From: Aplysia californica
Taxonomy: Eukaryota > Mollusca > Gastropoda > Aplysiida > Aplysiidae
Assembly: GCF_000002075.1 (NCBI RefSeq)
Contig: NW_004797402.1
Coordinates: 531,015-595,014, forward strand
Length of the DNA: 64,000 nucleotides
Direction of reading: 5' to 3'
Position numbers and translations under genes: made by a program. How positions within the stretch are numbered: position 1 is the first letter of the stretch; each line of letters starts with the position of its first letter. Below are positions 14,101-26,000 of this stretch, piece after piece. The notes below the pieces were generated by a model. The model saw only the letters and a program-made list of their open reading frames with translations. It was not told the origin of the DNA and ran no database searches.

Positions 14101-17100
14101 ACCTTACTAAAACTAAAACAACTGAAAACTCATACTAAAATTAAAACAGTATTCAAGCAAATTGTTAATAGGAAATGAATACGCCATACCAATCTCCTTG
14201 GAATCCATGTCTCTCAGTTTCTCCGGCAGCAAGCGGCGAGCCTCCAGTTTGTTGAGAATCTCGTGGCTGAGCACGCTGAACTGACGCATGGGGTTCTCGA
14301 ACGTCCAGAGCCGCTTGTCCACCATCTTGCACATCTCCAGTAGCTTGACCGCCAGGAGAGGGTGGCTGTTACGCAGCGCGATCTCAAACAGAGCCCGCAT
14401 GATACGTGCCGCATTCTGACCACGAGAGAAAAAGGAATGTTCTATTAACCCACATTCGTGAGGCATCATGGTCGAATCAGGCACTCGTCAAAATATAGAA
14501 ATCGAAGAAAAAGGCATTTTTCCTAGTTTGGCAATTTTTAACAAAATTTTGTTTATTGGCTCAACACATTTTCAGTCCATATAAAAGCACATTGCCAGGT
14601 GAATTTTACTGAAAGACGTTAATTAACGGCACAAAATATGTAAATTTTCAGTTCTCAAAGAACTCTCAAGCTATAGATGTTACCAAAATTTGGCAGCCAT
14701 TTTTTCGCTCATTTTACCTCTGAGACCAGGCTACTCCTACCTCCTTCAATGGTAAAGATCTTGACATCTATTCAAGACACATGGGTAACTTTTTCACAGA
14801 AATCAAGGCAAATGAATAAATTTTCAGATAATACCAATAACTCCACATGCTCAAAGACTGAGGAGCGCCTGATCCCACCACTTTGAGACATATATAATAT
14901 CAAGAAATGATCAGTACCCGGTTGTGAATTTTCAAAAAGGCAACAGGCAGGATAATCTCACATTCAAATAGAACTTTACATCTTCAGTCAAAGACTTCCC
15001 CATTCTTTTTCTTTTCATTTTATACAAATCATTTTAGCAACACAAAATGTGATTAACACATGACTGTTATTCCAATATCTTCTCTGCTGTTGTGCTCAAG
15101 CATTCATTCCACACACCCAGCTTTTGGATGAACGAGGAATAAAACAAACATTTAAAAAAATCATCTGTTGATCAAGAGAAGGAAATCGACTCTAAATCCT
15201 CAAAATTTGAGAACATGACTTTTTTCACAGAAATCAAATGAAACGGTGTATTCCTGATGAAATGATACCATCTTTCTATAACAGTTCTTTACACAAATGA
15301 TTCTTTTTTTATATCCCCCACCCCCCCTCCCCAAACCAAAGAGTATAAATCACTGTGACAATACCATTCACTTTTCAGAAAATTGAATTCTTACAAATTT
15401 CTTCAAGTGGGAGAATGAAAAATGACACAGATGATCAGGATTTTCTCCACTTTCTACTTTCATACATCAAACTTTTTCCCCTTCCAATCATATATTCATT
15501 TTTTTTAAACGAATTATGTAACATGGTAAAGTTGTTCCCGCATCCGACCCGGACAATGGGGATTGCCTTGTTAGTGAGACAACTTCCTGGGCCTTCGGCA
15601 TTGTGGTAGGGTGGCCAGTTCCTTTCCACGCCGCCTTTACTTCCCCAACTCGAAGTCAGGTACCCATTATACTGCTGGGTGAGCAGGAGGGGGCGAAAAA
15701 AATACGCATCCGAACCGAGGCTAAAACCCGGACTTTCCTCTTTGGAGACGAGCGCACTAACCACTCCGCCACCGCACCCTCAATCTAGTTTATTTTAGTA
15801 AGAGTTTTACGGCACTTGCAACACAATAAGGTCATATAAGTGTCAAAGATTAGAGGTGTTACAAGAGAGTAACAAACACAAAAAAGAAGGAGGAGAGACC
15901 AGGAGAGATCAGGATGATAGACGTTTGCAAGGAAAGAAGGAACAAACCACACCAGAGCACCCGCCAACCACCCATCACCGTCAATCTAACATGGTAACAT
16001 TTTAAAAAATACCAAACAAAATATAAAAGCTTAATTGGTCGGTTTCCTCACCTGAGCGACGTAGGCCATGTCGGAGATGAGGGAAAAGGAGTCGACGCTG
16101 GCCCTGGACACGTACGACTGCAGCAGGATGTTGACCTTGCCGTGAGTGTTCTCCTTCCCCCCCTTGACCATCATCTCACAGCCGTCGCTGGTCAGCCGGT
16201 CAAGCTCATCCATCTCGTCGTCACGCACCTATGGGGGAGGGGAAAGGGCGTTTAAAATATGACGGTGAATGCTTCGGCCGTTTTTGCTTGATGATTTATG
16301 ATAACCTGGACAGCTGGGGTAATCAATAATAGTTGTAAAGCACATAGAGTATGTTGTAGAGTGAAAATATGCACTATATAAATGCAGCTATTTTTAGTAT
16401 TATTATTACTATTATTATTATTAATAAGATTATTATTATTACCATTATGACTATTGTTATTATCATGATTATTATAATTGTTATGATCACTATGATGATG
16501 ATGATTATTATATTATTATTATTATTATTATAACTTTTTAAACAAATAAAGAACAAGAGCTAGGTCGAACAGTATTTAAACCAAACAGAGGTTCGAACTG
16601 CCTCTCAGAAAGCAACCCCCATACAGCAAGTGACCCTGTACACACAGTAAGCGAACCCCCACAGTGACCCACACACACACACTAAGTGAACCCCCACAGT
16701 GACCCACACGGACACTAAGCGACCCCACACACACAGTAAATGATCCCACACAGTAGGTGAGCCCCACACAGTAACCCCCACACAGTAAGTGAGCTCCACA
16801 GTGACCCCACACAGTAATCCCACACACACACACTAAGAGACGCCACACAGACAATAAGGGACCCCACACACATATTAAGTGACCCCCCACCTTAATCTGC
16901 TGGAACTCCTGAGCGTTGGACACCAGGTTGAGGATATCGCCCTCCGTCATGGCCGCACGCAGCATCTCGTTGATCACCTGATGAAGAAGGAAAAAAATGA
17001 TATGATATCAATTTTATTTTTCTCAAACCTACGAAGCAACATCTGTAATGACCCGAAATTACTTGTAGTCAGTGTAAATAATTAATACTATGTTCTGCTT

Positions 17101-17802
17101 AAGGAGATTTAGTTTTATTTTTAGTAAGGTTTTACGGTGCTCGCAACTGCATAAGGTCATATGAGCACCAAGGGGTGGATGTCAACAGAGAAGTCCAAAC
17201 GGGGAATCAGGCTTACTCTGCTCACTTCTCTAGCCTCAACAGCACAAAGTCTACTTCGACTATCGAGGCACCCCAGAAATAGCGGGTCACAAGAGAGAAA
17301 AAACATACAAAAGAAGTAGAGGAAAAATGAGGATAGTAAAGGATGAGGAAAGAAAAAGCAGCAGTTCCCCCTAGGCCCTATGTTGTTCTGGCACAGTATG
17401 AGCATGACATTGATGAATCGGCCCATTTACAATTCTACTGAGCATAAGAACATGTATATCCCCCCCTTTGGGAATGGCTTAAAGACACTTCAGTCAGTAG
17501 CACTGCCCCGGGAGGGAACTTGTAGTCAGTGTAAATAATTAATTCTATGTTCTGCTTAAGGAAGAGGAGAGAGGATGTTCACTCGTAAAAAAATATTTGA
17601 AATGCTCATAACAAACGGAAGAACCCCAAGGGAAAAAAAGGAGACACTTGTATCTATTTCCTATTTTACAGACCAAGTTCCATTCTCAAACACTGACGTT
17701 CCTATTTCGTATTACCAGCCAATACAAACAGTTTTCTTTAGAAATTTGTGTGAATTAAAATATCTTCTTTATTTGTGCAAGGACAGAAGAATGCAGTGTG
17801 TG

Positions 17803-17842
<40 letters not shown>

Positions 17843-20800
17843 TGTGGGGGCGTGCATATGTGTGTGTGTGTGTGTGTGCGTGTGTGTGTGTNNNNNNNNN
17901 NNNNNNNNNNNNNNNNNNNNNNNNNNNNNNNNNNNNNNNNNNNNNNNNNNNNNNNNNNNNNNNNNNNNNNNNNNNNNNNNNNNNNNNNNNNAAAAAAAAA
18001 AAAAAAGCATAACACCAAAGGAATATTCTAAGCGTGCAAACCTGTTTTTTATGCAGCAGGAAGTACTCCGAGTGGTAGATGTGGTTGTTCTCAGGGTCCT
18101 CTACCCAGATCCAGAAAGGCTCTGCAGAGCTGCCATGCACCTAAAGGAGAAAAGAACAGAGGGAATGATTATCTCAATGAACCATGTAGAGAAACATGTT
18201 GTCGCTCCCACAAGGAAAAGGAACGACTTTGTTTGACTCTATTCAACAAGGAAAGTAAAATACGTTGAAGTTTCTCATTTTTCTTTTGACAGAGTACAAG
18301 TATACTAAAAGCAGTGTAAAAAAGTACCTATTACAGATGACGGTTGAGATGGTTAGGCCACAATTTCCACATGAGAAATTCTTTCCATCCCCAAAGAGCT
18401 CTAACTTGGGCCCCTCAAGGCCAAAGAGAGGGAAGACTACCAATAGAAGCCTAAAACAATAGGGAGGTTATGCTCGGGAACAAAGAAAGGGAGAGCTTGA
18501 CCCTGACCTTGTCGTCCCAGGAGAAATCCGGAGTGACCTCCAGCCTGACCCTGAGCACGGTGCGTGTGATTGGCTGGACAGACGCCTCGATGGCCAGCTG
18601 GGGCAGTTGGTGGACGCACTTCTTGATGAGGGAGCCCATCTTCACGTGGTTCACCATCAGGCCTGAGGAAACACACAGGAGGGGCGGAGAGTTGAGTTGA
18701 GTTTTTGTAAGTGTTTTACGGCACTTGCACCACAATAAGGTCATATAGGTGCCAAAGATTAGCTCCATCTTTCCTATCAAACATTTATTGCCCTGATCTC
18801 TCCAACTTCTTTTTGTGTTTGTTACTCTCTTGTAACACCTCTAATTTCTGACACTTATATGACCTTATTGTGTTGCAAGTGCCATAAAGCTCATACACCC
18901 CCCGGAGCGGTGCTACTAACTGAATTGTCTTTTGGCCTTTCCCAAAGGGGGGGACATTAACATGTTCTTATGCACAGTAGAATTGTAAATGGGCTGATTC
19001 ATTAATGTCATGTTCATTATAGTGCCTGAACTGCAACAGGGAACTGCAGCTTTTTCTTTCCTAATCCATTGATCATTTTTCCTCTACTTCTTTTGTATGT
19101 TTGTCACACTCATGTGAACTGCTATTTCCGGGGTGCCTTGATAGTCGAAGCAGACTTTGTGCTGTTGAAGCTAGAGAGGTGAGCAGAGTAAGACCGATTC
19201 CCTGTAAAGACTTCTCTGTTGACATCCACCCCTTGGCGCTCATATGACCTTATGCAGTTGCGAGCGCCGTAAAACCCTCTACTATAAAAAACAAAACAAA
19301 AACTGTTTTGTTGCGAGCGCTGTAAAACCTTACTAAAACTAAAACAACTGAAAACTCATACTAAAATTAAAACAGTATTCAAGCAAATTGTTAATAGGAA
19401 ATGAATACGCCATACCAATCTCCTTGGAATCCATGTCTCTCAGTTTCTCCGGCAGCAAGCGGCGAGCCTCCAGTTTGTTGAGAATCTCGTGGCTGAGCAC
19501 GCTGAACTGACGCATGGGGTTCTCGAACGTCCAGAGCCGCTTGTCCACCATCTTGCACATCTCCAGTAGCTTGACCGCCAGGAGAGGGTGGCTGTTACGC
19601 AGCGCGATCTCAAACAGAGCCCGCATGATACGTGCCGCATTCTGACCACGAGAGAAAAAGGAATGTTCTATTAACCCACATTCGTGAGGCATCATGGTCG
19701 AATCAGGCACTCGTCAAAATATAGAAATCGAAGAAAAAGGCATTTTTCCTAGTTTGGCAATTTTTAACAAAATTTTGTTTATTGGCTCAACACATTTTCA
19801 GTCCATATAAAAGCACATTGCCAGGTGAATTTTACTGAAAGACGTTAATTAACGGCACAAAATATGTAAATTTTCAGTTCTCAAAGAACTCTCAAGCTAT
19901 AGATGTTACCAAAATTTGGCAGCCATTTTTTCGCTCATTTTACCTCTGAGACCAGGCTACTCCTACCTCCTTCAATGGTAAAGATCTTGACATCTATTCA
20001 AGACACATGGGTAACTTTTTCACAGAAATCAAGGCAAATGAATAAATTTTCAGATAATACCAATAACTCCACATGCTCAAAGACTGAGGAGCGCCTGATC
20101 CCACCACTTTGAGACATATATAATATCAAGAAATGATCAGTACCCGGTTGTGAATTTTCAAAAAGGCAACAGGCAGGATAATCTCACATTCAAATAGAAC
20201 TTTACATCTTCAGTCAAAGACTTCCCCATTCTTTTTCTTTTCATTTTATACAAATCATTTTAGCAACACAAAATGTGATTAACACATGACTGTTATTCCA
20301 ATATCTTCTCTGCTGTTGTGCTCAAGCATTCATTCCACACACCCAGCTTTTGGATGAACGAGGAATAAAACAAACATTTAAAAAAATCATCTGTTGATCA
20401 AGAGAAGGAAATCGACTCTAAATCCTCAAAATTTGAGAACATGACTTTTTTCACAGAAATCAAATGAAACGGTGTATTCCTGATGAAATGATACCATCTT
20501 TCTATAACAGTTCTTTACACAAATGATTCTTTTTTTATATCCCCCACCCCCCCTCCCCAAACCAAAGAGTATAAATCACTGTGACAATACCATTCACTTT
20601 TCAGAAAATTGAATTCTTACAAATTTCTTCAAGTGGGAGAATGAAAAATGACACAGATGATCAGGATTTTCTCCACTTTCTACTTTCATACATCAAACTT
20701 TTTCCCCTTCCAATCATATATTCATTTTTTTTAAACGAATTATGTAACATGGTAAAGTTGTTCCCGCATCCGACCCGGACAATGGGGATTGCCTTGTTAG

Positions 20801-23028
20801 TGAGACAACTTCCTGGGCCTTCGGCATTGTGGTAGGGTGGCCAGTTCCTTTCCACGCCGCCTTTACTTCCCCAACTCGAAGTCAGGTACCCATTATACTG
20901 CTGGGTGAGCAGGAGGGGGCGAAAAAAATACGCATCCGAACCGAGGCTAAAACCCGGACTTTCCTCTTTGGAGACGAGCGCACTAACCACTCCGCCACCG
21001 CACCCTCAATCTAGTTTATTTTAGTAAGAGTTTTACGGCACTTGCAACACAATAAGGTCATATAAGTGTCAAAGATTAGAGGTGTTACAAGAGAGTAACA
21101 AACACAAAAAAGAAGGAGGAGAGACCAGGAGAGATCAGGATGATAGACGTTTGCAAGGAAAGAAGGAACAAACCACACCAGAGCACCCGCCAACCACCCA
21201 TCACCGTCAATCTAACATGGTAACATTTTAAAAAATACCAAACAAAATATAAAAGCTTAATTGGTCGGTTTCCTCACCTGAGCGACGTAGGCCATGTCGG
21301 AGATGAGGGAAAAGGAGTCGACGCTGGCCCTGGACACGTACGACTGCAGCAGGATGTTGACCTTGCCGTGAGTGTTCTCCTTCCCCCCCTTGACCATCAT
21401 CTCACAGCCGTCGCTGGTCAGCCGGTCAAGCTCATCCATCTCGTCGTCACGCACCTATGGGGGAGGGGAAAGGGCGTTTAAAATATGACGGTGAATGCTT
21501 CGGCCGTTTTTGCTTGATGATTTATGATAACCTGGACAGCTGGGGTAATCAATAATAGTTGTAAAGCACATAGAGTATGTTGTAGAGTGAAAATATGCAC
21601 TATATAAATGCAGCTATTTTTAGTATTATTATTACTATTATTATTATTAATAAGATTATTATTATTACCATTATGACTATTGTTATTATCATGATTATTA
21701 TAATTGTTATGATCACTATGATGATGATGATTATTATATTATTATTATTATTATTATAACTTTTTAAACAAATAAAGAACAAGAGCTAGGTCGAACAGTA
21801 TTTAAACCAAACAGAGGTTCGAACTGCCTCTCAGAAAGCAACCCCCATACAGCAAGTGACCCTGTACACACAGTAAGCGAACCCCCACAGTGACCCACAC
21901 ACACACACTAAGTGAACCCCCACAGTGACCCACACGGACACTAAGCGACCCCACACACACAGTAAATGATCCCACACAGTAGGTGAGCCCCACACAGTAA
22001 CCCCCACACAGTAAGTGAGCTCCACAGTGACCCCACACAGTAATCCCACACACACACACTAAGAGACGCCACACAGACAATAAGGGACCCCACACACATA
22101 TTAAGTGACCCCCCACCTTAATCTGCTGGAACTCCTGAGCGTTGGACACCAGGTTGAGGATATCGCCCTCCGTCATGGCCGCACGCAGCATCTCGTTGAT
22201 CACCTGATGAAGAAGGAAAAAAATGATATGATATCAATTTTATTTTTCTCAAACCTACGAAGCAACATCTGTAATGACCCGAAATTACTTGTAGTCAGTG
22301 TAAATAATTAATACTATGTTCTGCTTAAGGAGATTTAGTTTTATTTTTAGTAAGGTTTTACGGTGCTCGCAACTGCATAAGGTCATATGAGCACCAAGGG
22401 GTGGATGTCAACAGAGAAGTCCAAACGGGGAATCAGGCTTACTCTGCTCACTTCTCTAGCCTCAACAGCACAAAGTCTACTTCGACTATCGAGGCACCCC
22501 AGAAATAGCGGGTCACAAGAGAGAAAAAACATACAAAAGAAGTAGAGGAAAAATGAGGATAGTAAAGGATGAGGAAAGAAAAAGCAGCAGTTCCCCCTAG
22601 GCCCTATGTTGTTCTGGCACAGTATGAGCATGACATTGATGAATCGGCCCATTTACAATTCTACTGAGCATAAGAACATGTATATCCCCCCCTTTGGGAA
22701 TGGCTTAAAGACACTTCAGTCAGTAGCACTGCCCCGGGAGGGAACTTGTAGTCAGTGTAAATAATTAATTCTATGTTCTGCTTAAGGAAGAGGAGAGAGG
22801 ATGTTCACTCGTAAAAAAATATTTGAAATGCTCATAACAAACGGAAGAACCCCAAGGGAAAAAAAGGAGACACTTGTATCTATTTCCTATTTTACAGACC
22901 AAGTTCCATTCTCAAACACTGACGTTCCTATTTCGTATTACCAGCCAATACAAACAGTTTTCTTTAGAAATTTGTGTGAATTAAAATATCTTCTTTATTT
23001 GTGCAAGGACAGAAGAATGCAGTGTGTG

Positions 23029-23070
<42 letters not shown>

Positions 23071-26000
23071 TGTGTGTGTGTGTGTGTGGGGGGGCGTGCA
23101 TATGTGTGTGTGTGCGTGTGTGTGTATGCATGCGTGCCTGTGTGCCTGTGTGCACGTGTGTGTATGCATGCGTGCCTGCGTGCGTGCATGTGAATCTGGC
23201 CAAAAAAACTAAAACAGCGGGTTTTCTAGAAAATGCAATCGAATATTAAAATAAGGGGGAAAAAAACCCCAGATGCTTTCAGCTCTTTTTGGAGAAGAAG
23301 ACACAAGATTTTGACCGCTCAACCTGGACAACTGACCTCCACCGTGTCGTACTTGATGTAGAAGTTGCTGGCAATGCGACCCATATCCGTGGAGAACATG
23401 TATCCGGTGTGCTCCTCAAAGCGGATCATCTTGGCCTTGTCCAGTCTCCGGGCCGCCTCAAACACCAGGGCCGTCCTGTGACCTTCCAGCTGGGGGTCTT
23501 CCTTCATTATGATAAAGGAGAAGAAAAAAAACGAATACAGAAAGAGAGAAAGAAAGAAAAAAAGAGAAAGACAGAGAAAGAAAGAAAAAGAAAGGAAAAG
23601 AGAAAGAAACAAAGACAGAGCTAAGAAAGAAAGAAGCAAACAAACAAACAAAGAATGAACTAAGAAAGAAAGACAAATAAGAAAGAAAAAAAGAAAGAAA
23701 GAAAGAAAGAATGGAAAAAGTAAGGAAGACAGAAGACAAAGAGAAAGAATGTTTAAGCATCTTTTCATACAGAAGAAAGACCAAATCAACAAACTTCCAC
23801 AAACAAACAACCAAACACACTTAGCCTTGCCCCAGTGGGGTAGTACCCTGCTTCTTAACTCAGGCTTTATCTTTTATCTCGTTTTGCTATTGGACATATT
23901 GCTACCTTAGAATTATAAAGTTCCATCTGACTTTATTGGCCATTTTGAGTAACAAAGACCATGAGGTCAGAAATCAAATGTTCTATCTGCTCTATCAAAA
24001 TCGTAAGATTATTCGGAATTGAATCGATATCAAGATATTCAAAGAACTGCATTTAAAAAAGATTGACATATTGTTAAACTCAAAATTCTAAATGTCAAAT
24101 TTAATATATAGATGACCACCCATCTCAAAGTTACAGCACCAAAGTCGCTTGACATTTCTAAACCTGTGCCAACTTACCACAGAGACTACCAAAAAAAAAA
24201 CAGGTCGATTTTTAAAAACATTTTTTATAGCGCTGCTGCAAAATGCATAATGCACCTAGCTATACATTTCCAAAGCTCATCCGCAATATTCCATTTCACT
24301 ACAAGTATTAACAGAGAGAGTTGGAACTCAGAATCTGGTCTGAATTCTTCATCTTCCTCAAGAAACTGAAATATTGATCATAAATCTCTTTTGTCAAAGA
24401 TGCCTAAAAACTATGACTTAAAAAGCAGAACACGTTTGATTGAGCAAGTCTCACCTCTCTGAAGGAGTTGGGAACGCCGTAGACCAGTGGGTTTTTCCTC
24501 ATGCGGACGTGGAGGTAGGTGTAGCTCATCCACTTCACCGCCTCCTCCACGTTGGTCACTGTGCCCAGAGAAATCTGGAGAGAAACGTTTTGTAAACTCT
24601 TCAGATTTTAAAATCAGAAGTCTTTTCCATTTATTCAGCTAGTTAAACATGCTTCTAGTTTAATAAGGCCACAAAAGATAATCACTTCTTATCTAAAAAA
24701 AATTTCAGTAATTCTTCAGCCAAACACATTGACGCACACAACTACAAACCTACTTAATAATAACAATAATAATAATATAATAAAAATAATATTGGACAGC
24801 ATTTGTACAGTGCAAATTCCCGCTCAACAGCAAGCTCTATGCGCTTCATAATCTATACTATTACCCCAAGTAGACCTGAGAGCATTCTGAAACAATCTTA
24901 ACTTCCTGGGAGGCCTACAGTGAAAATGACAAGGTCATATTTATAGTCCTTACTAAAATGTAATTCTTAAAGCTGAACTGATGCCTTGTTAAGTCAACAG
25001 GGTGTTGTTTGACAATTTCCTGCTTAATTCTTGTCCTGATAACCTTTTCATTTTTTAAATAACATCAACAACAACAACAATAACAGCAGCAGCAACAACA
25101 ACAGCAACAACACACGACACAGAGCACAGACCTCGGCATTGAGGTTGTCGGTGATACTGTTGATGAACTGACTCTCGATGGGGTTATGCCACATCATACA
25201 ACAACAACAACAGCAACAACAGGGAGGCGGTGGCCCTGGCGAAGAGCACACTCTTCGGGGCTCCGAACATTTCGAACGGATAGGCTACCACACACACACA
25301 CACAGCAACAACAACAACACATGATATTGTACACAAACCTCGGCATTGAGGTTGTCGGTGAGACTGTTGATGAACTGACTCTCGATGGGGTTCTGCCGGG
25401 TCATCAGGCTGAGATAGTGGCTCAGTTTGTCATGGGTGGTCAAGATGGTCCCGTGGCCAAACTTGTCGAACTGCGGCCGACCGGCACGGCCAAAGATCTG
25501 CATCACGTCCAAGATGCCCAGGTCCACAAACTGACCCCTTTTGGCGTCGTAGATTTGTGTGCCCTGTAGAAGAAGTAAAAAAGCTTCCAAGATTACTATC
25601 AATTTTTACTGAGGATATTTGTTGTGGGGAGGGGGTTGCTGCCTGACGGTGGCAGACACTGACTAATTGATAGCTTAAGCAGACCACTCAAAACCAATCC
25701 CCGCATAAGGTAGCAGAAGAAAAGCACAATTAAAATGGAAACATAAAGGCTGCATAAAAGAAAATTGGCAAATACTCCGACACAAAGAATAGGCACAAAT
25801 CCTATATATTTATCACATGATTGGAACACTGGGAATTTGAACTCAGACTATCATGACAAAAAATTAAAAACCTGAACCCGGGACTAATAAATTGTGGGAG
25901 AGCCCATCTATGAAATAACAGCAAACAGTTTCTTTCCTTTTTTTGTGTGTGTTGACAGTCACAGGCCTTTCACCTTGATTACCAGCTTGTGGTGTAATAG

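Larger units (their letters stand above)
12766..17838. repeat. First copy of a 5.07-kb assembly duplication
   Basis: Matches 17,992-23,064 with no indel visible, since every landmark is offset by 5,226. It includes exons 19-23, SINE-A (15,794), family B (17,109), MITE-C (14,455) and the minisatellite at 16,613. The copies diverge only at the GT repeat next to the gap. Confidence 0.93.
17992..23064. repeat. Second copy of the 5.07-kb assembly duplication
   Basis: Begins at an A run identical to that at 12,766. Contains SINE-A at 21,020-21,200, family B at 22,335-22,744, MITE-C at 19,681-20,114 and the minisatellite at 21,839-22,116. It continues into exon 18 and upstream ASCC3. Confidence 0.93.

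Noticed and set aside
12766-23064. True tandem duplication of ASCC3 exons 19-23
   Set aside because: Lack of visible divergence, contig-end signatures and the default-length gap make an assembly artefact more likely. It is kept as a finding with tests.
23289-23820. Phe/Ser-rich frame continuous with exon 18
   Set aside because: The upstream part is a polypyrimidine tract before the exon 18 acceptor. Only 23,337-23,501 matches ASCC3.
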